Part shown: piece after piece, positions 57,657 to 64,000 of the stretch
Layout: the number at the start of each line of letters is the position of its first letter
Position numbering within the stretch: position 1 is the stretch's first letter
The notes under the pieces: generated by a model
What the model saw: the letters and a program-made list of their open reading frames with translations, nothing else
Databases searched by the model: none
What the model was told of the DNA's origin: nothing
Assembly: GCA_949825025.1 (NCBI GenBank)
Contig: OX463786.1
Location: 11,894,387-11,958,386 of the forward strand
From: Siphlonurus alternatus
Taxonomy: Eukaryota > Arthropoda > Insecta > Ephemeroptera > Siphlonuridae
Direction: 5' to 3'
Length of the DNA stretch: 64,000 bases
Position numbers and translations under genes: made by a program

Positions 57657-57790
57657 ATTACGTCTTCAACTCATTCTTTATACGTTTAAACCTAATTTTA
57701 TTACATCTTTTTACTGTAAAAATACATCCTATTTTTTCCTCACTGAAAGTGAGGATGAAAAAGAGACAAATTTTTCAATTTTTGAGAAAA
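57657..57790 (+). repeat. Dispersed repeat family I, copy
   Basis: acgtcttcaactcattcttt, aaacctaattttattacatc and gaggatgaaaaagagaca match the family in order. Confidence 0.65.
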
Positions 57791-58217
57791 TAAAAGCAAT
57801 AATTACAAATATTAAATTAAGTTGATAAATATTATATGCTATTAATTGAAATAAATATTTTTTTAGTAAGAGTATACAACAACATACACGTTAATTCTTT
57901 AAAGGGATCATTGATACTTATACCCTCACACAGAAAAGATGAGATTTAATATTTAGTAGTTATAAAATATACTTTGCGAAGGTAGACAATAATTTAATTT
58001 ACATTATTATCTTTTTAAAAAAAAATATAAATTAGCACTTTAAGATGACACATTTGAAATAAAGTTTAGCATAATGCGGCAAAGTCATTCTCAAATTGTA
58101 CGTATTTTATAACAGCCTCGCGTGTTGGAAGATAACTCCTGTCTTTGTTCTGTCACGACATCAAATTGCAAGTCTTCGTTACACGGGTAAGTTGTAAACT
58201 TTCAAGTAGAAACACTT

Positions 58218-58592
58218 CAAGATGTACAGCTCTGGACAGCAAGAACGTTACTTCTATTTTCTTTGTAGGTATTAACATGAAGTCTGTAGAGGCTTGGTGA
58301 ACTAATACTCTTGATATTATTTGGATAGACTGGCCTAGGCAGGGGTGAGGGGCTGCAGCCTATCCTTGAAATGTTAGATTTAACATGGGCAATATAGGCA
58401 TTTCCCCCCTCCATTTTTTTTAACATTGATCTTATGGAGAAATCACCCCCCCCCCCCCGAGTTTTTTTTCTGAATTCTCGGCTGAGACTGGATGCTCTTC
58501 TCCTAAAATTGGAAATCTGGATCTCTCTTCTATGAAGTTCTAGCAAGTGAGGCAGGAGTTAAGTTCTTGCTGTCCAGAGGTGTATAACTTAT
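58218..58592. repeat. Fold-back element with tgtacagctctggacagcaa ends
   Basis: gctctggacagcaagaacgt on the left and gttcttgctgtccagaggtg on the right are inverted partners, about 375 bp in all. It contains c-rich runs and ttttaacattgatcttatgg. The 109-codon frame inside it has no protein character. Confidence 0.65.
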
Positions 58593-59620
58593 GGTAAAAC
58601 TTATGGCAGCACGAATGTTATTAAAACTATGAATTGGTAAGCAGTCTATATGAAGGATCTTTTGAGTATGACTAGACTGGGTGCTCTGAGTCGTATCTTT
58701 TCGCAAAATTAAATAAAAAAGTAATAATATTTTTAACACCACAAAGCTTGGTGAAAAAAATGATAAAAAGTTGAACTACGTGCTCAAAAGAGAATTGTTG
58801 TTTATACATTGTAAAATCATGTAAATGCTCTGTCAGCAGCCACACCTTAATTATAAAGAATTGACAAAACCATAATTAGTTGTCATATGTCTTCAGACGA
58901 ATATTAAAAAATAAATCAAGTTCATAAGTGATGCCTTTTAATATAAGTTTGGTTGTTTTTGTGGTTCTCCCAATGCTATAAAAATCCTTGAATAAAAGCA
59001 GTCAATGTATCTGCGTAATCTAATTTTCCTCTATCTCCCCATAAAATTATATAGAAATATATTTTATATTAATTTGTGTATTGAAACTGTAGTTCCAGTA
59101 ATGAATGAAATATTAACTCTAATTGTTGTATTTCCAAGCTGTAGTTCAGATAAGAGATTCAGAAGTGCCAAATTTTATGGAAGGAGAAAGTATAATATTA
59201 AACATTAGAAGCAGAGCGTGGTAACGTAACACGTATTTTTTAAATTCAAAAACCTGCATTATTTTCGATTACAACATGTACCACAAATGTCCCTAAGTTT
59301 GCGTACTCAGCACGAGTCCAGATATCTTGTATAATAGGATGAATTTGTCTCCTTCATTTGATGTATTTCATTTAAATTATAAGCAATTAAAAACTGCAAT
59401 ATCTTAGTATTTGTAAACCTGTTTGTTGTATTAAAGCACTATAATTATTGAATTATTCAACAACAATTTAATTTAATATGTTAATGCTTTAATGAACAAT
59501 ACAACTTAGTGTATATTATGTACATGTATGTATATATTTAATAATGTTTTAGGCCTAGTTTAAGTGTGTTTTTGTGAAATTTACATATATTATGTCGTTT
59601 CTTTGTTGGAGATGTATTAT

Positions 59621-59701
59621 ATCATGTATCCATAATATGGCATTTCTGTATTGGATCCAATAACCAATCCAATTCAATAAACAAATCAAATCAAATCAAA
59701 C
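59621..59701 (+). repeat. Possible retroelement 3' end with (AAATC)n tail
   Basis: ggatccaataaccaatccaa followed by ttcaataaacaaatcaaatc and further caaat units looks like the 3' tail of a LINE or SINE. Upstream sequence to about 59.0 kb has weak open frames but no recognisable reverse transcriptase. Confidence 0.35.
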
Positions 59702-61316
59702 ATGTATATAATTTTTTTATACTTTTATTTATATGCCTTGTACATGAAATGTAATGAATTTCTAAATAATGACTAATTTTTACTGGTGATGTTTTTTATT
59801 TTGTCATTATACTATAATGTGTTTATGAAATCACATATATGCACAAAAACTTTTTATTTTTATGTATAATGGAGTGTATCCATCGGCTGCTATATATCGT
59901 ACAAACGATATAATTATAATGTATCGTAAAAATACAAAATAATTAATAAAAATTCAAATTAATACAAATTTAATACTAGTTAAATATCTTAATTTTTTAG
60001 TACTTATATTTATTGATAAAAAATACTATTATATAATATACATGATAATTTCTTAAAGACCAAACTCTATTAGATGCTAGAACATATTGTGTGATCAATG
60101 CTGCATGTAGCCAATAATAGAAATGAGATTTGAATTTCAATCAAATAATAATAATTATAATTAAAAGAGGCTTACATAATTATTTTTTCAGTGTATTGTA
60201 GTGAGCGTGTGAAGTTAATTATCTCAAATATACTCGGGATAGGAGGGCGAGTTCATTATTTAAATTAGAATAAAATTATTTCAGTTCTGTATAAAATTTG
60301 CGGCAGTTTAACTTTAATGTATACGGGATTTCGTTTATTAGGAGAGGAACCACACTAAAAATAAATTGGATCTAAAAATAATAACTTTCACTAGATATTC
60401 TACTTGATTTGAATTTTTCAAGTTATCAAAATTGGAAAAACAAAATAAATTGAAGGTTCAATTTATTTGAGTAACTTGTTATTTAATTAAACGTGTTATT
60501 TTAATAAAATTTTATTTATTTTTTATCTTTATAAATAATTAAATTTAGTAAACTTTTCAAAATTTTATTCTCTCAATTTTTATTTATTTTAAAAAAATCT
60601 TATTATTTTACAAAATTATTGTAAAATGATTGATTGATTGGTTTGTATTTTGGGGCAATTGACACAAAATGAGCTAAATAAAAAGATATAAACTATTAAA
60701 AAAATATATGCATTGGCTGTTAAGATTGTCAAGCTATATAATCAATAACTTCACCTTTCAGATCAAGGTATAAAATAACGGAGGTGAAAAAATGTAATTA
60801 ATGAATTATTGGATGAAGGGTATTAAAATGAAAATTCATAAAACACTTTTTAAAGTCCCTAAACGGTCTAAACCAAGTAATACTCAAAATTATGAAAATT
60901 GTAAAAGTTAATTTTACATTTAACTTAATTAACTTCATTCATACAATTATTTGTAGCTTAATTCATAAATAAATAAAAAATTTGGTGTTTAACATAATAC
61001 TTTTTGCATTTAAATAAAAACTGTATAATTATTTTCTTTAGAAAATGAAAAGGTAAACAAACAAGATAAGGTAAGTAAATAAAAAGTGGTACTAGAAAAA
61101 GAAAGGTAGTTAAATGTACTCGGAAGTACTGCAAGTTAATATCACTTGCGGTACTAAAATGTCGTGTGTTAGCTAGTTGTCCGTACCTCATAAACTTACT
61201 TGTCTGTTTGCATGTAAACCACGCGTGTGTGATATCCGGGGAGAGAGAGTGCAGGGTTAATAAATACACAGGCAATGTCATGATTATCCTATAGTTATAA
61301 TATTATAAAATAATTC
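59702..61316. other. Intergenic DNA without supported features
   Basis: AT-rich, with no exon, RNA gene or repeat family recognised. The 107-codon minus-strand frame near 61.0-61.28 kb is mostly a hydrophobic run from pyrimidine-rich sequence. Confidence 0.35.
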
Positions 61317-61392
61317 TCAGAAGTCTTCGTACTCTTCGTAGCTAGCAGCTTTTGTAGTGATTGGAAGTCGTTTTTCACTACCAAACTTCATG
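61317..61392 (-). CDS. Unknown gene, terminal coding exon
   Basis: 76 nt, entered in phase 2 from the exon at 61761. It reads S-MKFGSEKRLPITTKAASYE-EYEDF and stops at TGA. Composition is protein-like against very AT-rich flanks, and the phase matches the upstream donor exactly. The acidic-aromatic C-terminus (YEEYEDF) is distinctive, but I do not recognise the family. The acceptor (AAATAAAG) has a weak pyrimidine tract. Confidence 0.55.
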
Positions 61393-61760
61393 CTTTATTT
61401 TTAAATTAAAATTGTTATATAAACATGAATTATAGAATTATAAATTGTTTTTCTTTTATTAAAATTTCAGGAATAAATTAAATATAAATAAAATAATTTA
61501 AAAATGTGTAATTTTATAAAAACCATTCTTAACTATTCGTACTTCAAATTTAAGAAGAAAAAAAAACATTAAAATTTGAGTTAAAATTGAGAAAAAATTG
61601 CTCATTAATTTATAATAATTTTAAATATAAAATTCTATTTAATTTCAAATATTTTATTCTGTACAGGTGTAATTATTACATCAAAGATAAAAGTTATGTC
61701 ATAAAATTCTGACTTTATATAGCTCGTATCACGCACCTCCTAAAATCCGCACTGTACTAC

Positions 61761-61837
61761 CTGTCTGGCCCACACGCTACCCCTGGACGATAGGCAGCAA
61801 GCACAACATCAAGGCTGCCTCCTTCACTTACTATTTC
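61761..61837 (-). CDS. Unknown gene, penultimate coding exon
   Basis: 77 nt with acceptor TCTGTGTTAG and donor AG|GTAGTA. It encodes EIVSEGGSLDVVLAAYRPGV and ACGPD plus two bases. Entry phase 0, exit phase 2. Together with 61317-61392 it gives about 50 C-terminal residues. Earlier exons must lie beyond the right edge because none is visible in the last 2.1 kb. Confidence 0.6.
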
Positions 61838-62319
61838 CTAACACAGAAGATATAGTCAAAACAATGTAACATTTTATCAGTAAGGTTCATTTTACCTTCT
61901 CTTAATATTATAATCTATGACTTATTAGTGTCTTATAGTGGGAGGTTAGATTGTGGTTTTTCTAATTAGAATAAAACCCCCATGCTCTGTTTATTTTTTT
62001 CTCCTACACACACGGGTATCCGTGGTGAACGACACGCAATTTCGTGAACATAAAGAGTTGAAAATAACAAGAGAATTTCTAATTTACTCTACGAAACATA
62101 TTTATACAAAAGTTATGAAAAAAAATATAAAAGGGTAAAAATGAGGTAAAAATCCCTTGTGTGATGGTGTTACGTTTTATGTAGTGAATGACTCTTGACC
62201 TTTCTTATTAAATATTTATACAGTGTTTGTTTACATTGTAATGGTTAACATCATTATGTTGTAGCGTGAATATTTCAATATCATATTATAGTTATTGTAT
62301 TTATATATTTTTTAGCTTC

Positions 62320-62637
62320 TCAACTGAACCCTAGTATAGGGTACTGGCCACAATTAAGTGACTGAATTTAACCTCCCGGCTAACCTACTTTTGTGGGTCC
62401 CTTCCAAACCAAGGCGGCCATGGCCTAAGCAATCCATCCCAGCATTCGTCTGGTTGTAACTGAGGAAACCATGGAAACCTCAGTCAGGATGGTCAGCAAT
62501 TGATGGAGGATGCCATCAATCACCTCCCGGATGCACGAGTGGATGTTCTTTAGCAACCGCCACTTGTGAAAAGTTTGTCGGTGCATGGCTGGGATCGAAC
62601 TCACGACCATCTGATTACGATTCAGAGGTCAAGTGCC
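62320..62637 (-). repeat. tRNA-headed SINE, near full length
   Basis: The minus strand begins CCGGGCACTTGACC and has a B box GGTCGTGAGTTCGATCCC within a tRNA-like head. The body carries tgctgaccatcctgactgag, gtttccatggtttcctcagt and acgaatgctgggatggattg. Its 3' end matches the truncated copy at 29346-29605. Confidence 0.85.
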
Positions 62638-63043
62638 CGGTTTTGTATTTATAATGATAAATAGTCAAAATTACCATTTTGTAATGAAAAATATCCTATG
62701 ATATTATTCTATATTGTGCTTAAATTTTTTCATTTACATCATTACGTTAGATAACGTATTAAGGCGTTAGAATATAATTGTTTTAATTCAAGTAAAGGTT
62801 TTAAAAAAAATTAACGGATTTGTAACAGAAATATAAAAAATGTATTTAATTTTATTATTTTAATTTTCAATTACTAAAAATTAACCATTTGCTGTTTGTT
62901 ATATTAATAATAAATAAATGATAAAATACATAATTATATTGATTATGATTTAATATATTGTATTTATAAATATACATTTTTTAAAAAAATATTTCAATTC
63001 ACATTATATTATTCATGACTTTTATATATTAATTTGTATTGAA

Positions 63044-63345
63044 ATGGTTTCGTGGGTAGAACCCCTTGAATGGAATAAGATTCCTGCTCATTTAAAATTG
63101 TTGTCTGTTAAACAATTTTCTTCTCCACTGCAGTTAAGCTGCACTTTTTATCTGTACAGTCTTGTTGATTATATAGGCTATTATCTTTTAGCTAATAAAT
63201 CGTGTTATATTACAAGGAAAACTCCCCTATTCACATGTGATATGGTGTTTTTACGCTTTCTTATGTTATCCGAACCCTGCTCTGTTCTTGTTATGAAAAT
63301 TTGTAATCTGTATAGGTGACATAAAAAATAAATAAATAAAATAAT
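63044..63345 (+). mobile_element. LINE reverse-transcriptase ORF, C-terminal fragment
   Basis: The open frame begins VSWVEPLEWNKIPAHLKLLS and continues VKQFSSPLQLSC. WNxIPxxLK followed by a short spacer and xFxSxL is the typical C-terminal end of non-LTR retrotransposon ORF2. The frame stops at 63317 and is followed by aaaaaataaataaataaaat, a retroelement-like 3' tail. Everything upstream is missing, so it is a dead 5'-truncated copy. Confidence 0.55.
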
Positions 63346-64000
63346 GTTAATTTCAATTTACATCTTTTGGCAGATTAGGTTGACACAAAGTAAATAATTT
63401 GAGATAAGAATTAAAAATGTAACAGAGTTGGGCAATAAATTTAATGTAGTAAGATCTTTTAGCCATAATTATATATTTTGTTGACGCTACAACTGAACCA
63501 CAAACCTTAATTGTTAGATTCAATACATTTGCAAGTATTTGTATAATTATATAACATAATTAACAATAACAATTAAACATGGTCAGATATCTACAAAAAG
63601 TTTTATAAGATTATGCTGAGACTCAAATAAACATTTACATTTTCAAACTCAATTTATATTAGTTTAAAATATCAAACATATTATGAAAAATTTGGAAAAA
63701 ATACTATGCTATACTTGAAATCAATTGCTAGAATAAATTTTTAAATCCTTTTTTCAGATTATTAAACAAGACTCAAAACGGAAGCGGAAACCGTAAAAGT
63801 TTCTAAGTCATAAAACACACAAGTTTTATTATCTACTTTGTCATGTTTTAAAGTTTTTCATGGGGTTTCATTGCAACGTTTCAATTACCCATGCATTACA
63901 TGCACGAACAATCAAAACTCCCATACCTTCAAAAAGTAATTTTAAATTTGTTAAACTGTATATATCTAAAACTCTGAACACAATAATGTATTTTATCCCT
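63346..64000. other. Right-edge DNA without supported features
   Basis: AT-rich, presumably intronic for the gene whose 3' exons are at 61.3-61.8 kb. No exon seen. Confidence 0.3.

Noticed and set aside
58217..58742. 109- and 70-codon minus-strand frames
   Set aside because: They overlap the ends and c-rich interior of a fold-back element; no motif and no splice context.
60958..61281. 107-codon minus-strand frame with hydrophobic run
   Set aside because: AT-rich pyrimidine sequence with no homology-like motif. It abuts, but is not in frame with, the 61.3-kb exon.

Overview
This is about 64 kb of an AT-rich, intron-rich, repeat-dense animal nuclear genome. It is almost certainly from an arthropod and probably an insect. 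The evidence is spliced metazoan genes with GT-AG introns, an arthropod-type 5S rRNA sequence at the head of a SINE family, CAGT-type initiators, and the absence of bacterial-style operons. I cannot place the species. Most open frames of 60-120 codons are shadows of inverted repeats or microsatellites, because real exons here are short and must be joined by splicing. All genes I can support lie on the minus strand.

Reading along the minus strand (right to left) the layout is as follows. (1) 61.3-61.8 kb: the last two coding exons of a gene that enters from beyond the right edge; product not recognised. (2) 56.5-56.7 kb: a candidate exon of an unknown gene, whose phase would allow splicing to a cysteine-rich candidate terminal exon near 39.0 kb (speculative). 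(3) 33.5-21.5 kb: a complete four-exon HHEX/Hex homeobox gene (185 residues, homeodomain split across two exons). (4) 18.7-9.9 kb: a complete twelve-exon PTCD3 gene (683 residues), the mitochondrial pentatricopeptide-repeat protein of the small mitoribosomal subunit. (5) 6.4 kb to beyond the left edge: the 5' part of a secreted, probably coiled-coil protein with two alternative signal-peptide first exons.

Everything else is mobile or simple-sequence DNA. There are at least ten families of small fold-back elements (MITE-like). The most numerous, called family B here, has eleven copies of about 250-320 bp carrying TGACGTCA palindromes in their arms. It shares terminal modules with a second family (C), and several copies are chimeric. 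Two elements have hAT features, one with a perfect 8-bp target duplication. A TTAA-inserting family (D) is nested in other repeats. Two SINE types, one with a 5S rRNA head and one with a tRNA head, share a common body segment. A LINE C-terminal fragment lies near the right end. Large palindromes occur at 7.4-8.9, 35.2-37.3 and 44.9-48.1 kb, and long GA/CT and AAAT microsatellites are present.

The genes do not form a pathway: PTCD3 serves mitochondrial translation and HHEX is a developmental transcription factor. The most notable structural points are a family B element ending 20 bp from the splice acceptor of the HHEX homeobox exon, modular shuffling among the fold-back families, a nested inverted duplication that breaks inside a SINE, and the two alternative secretory first exons.
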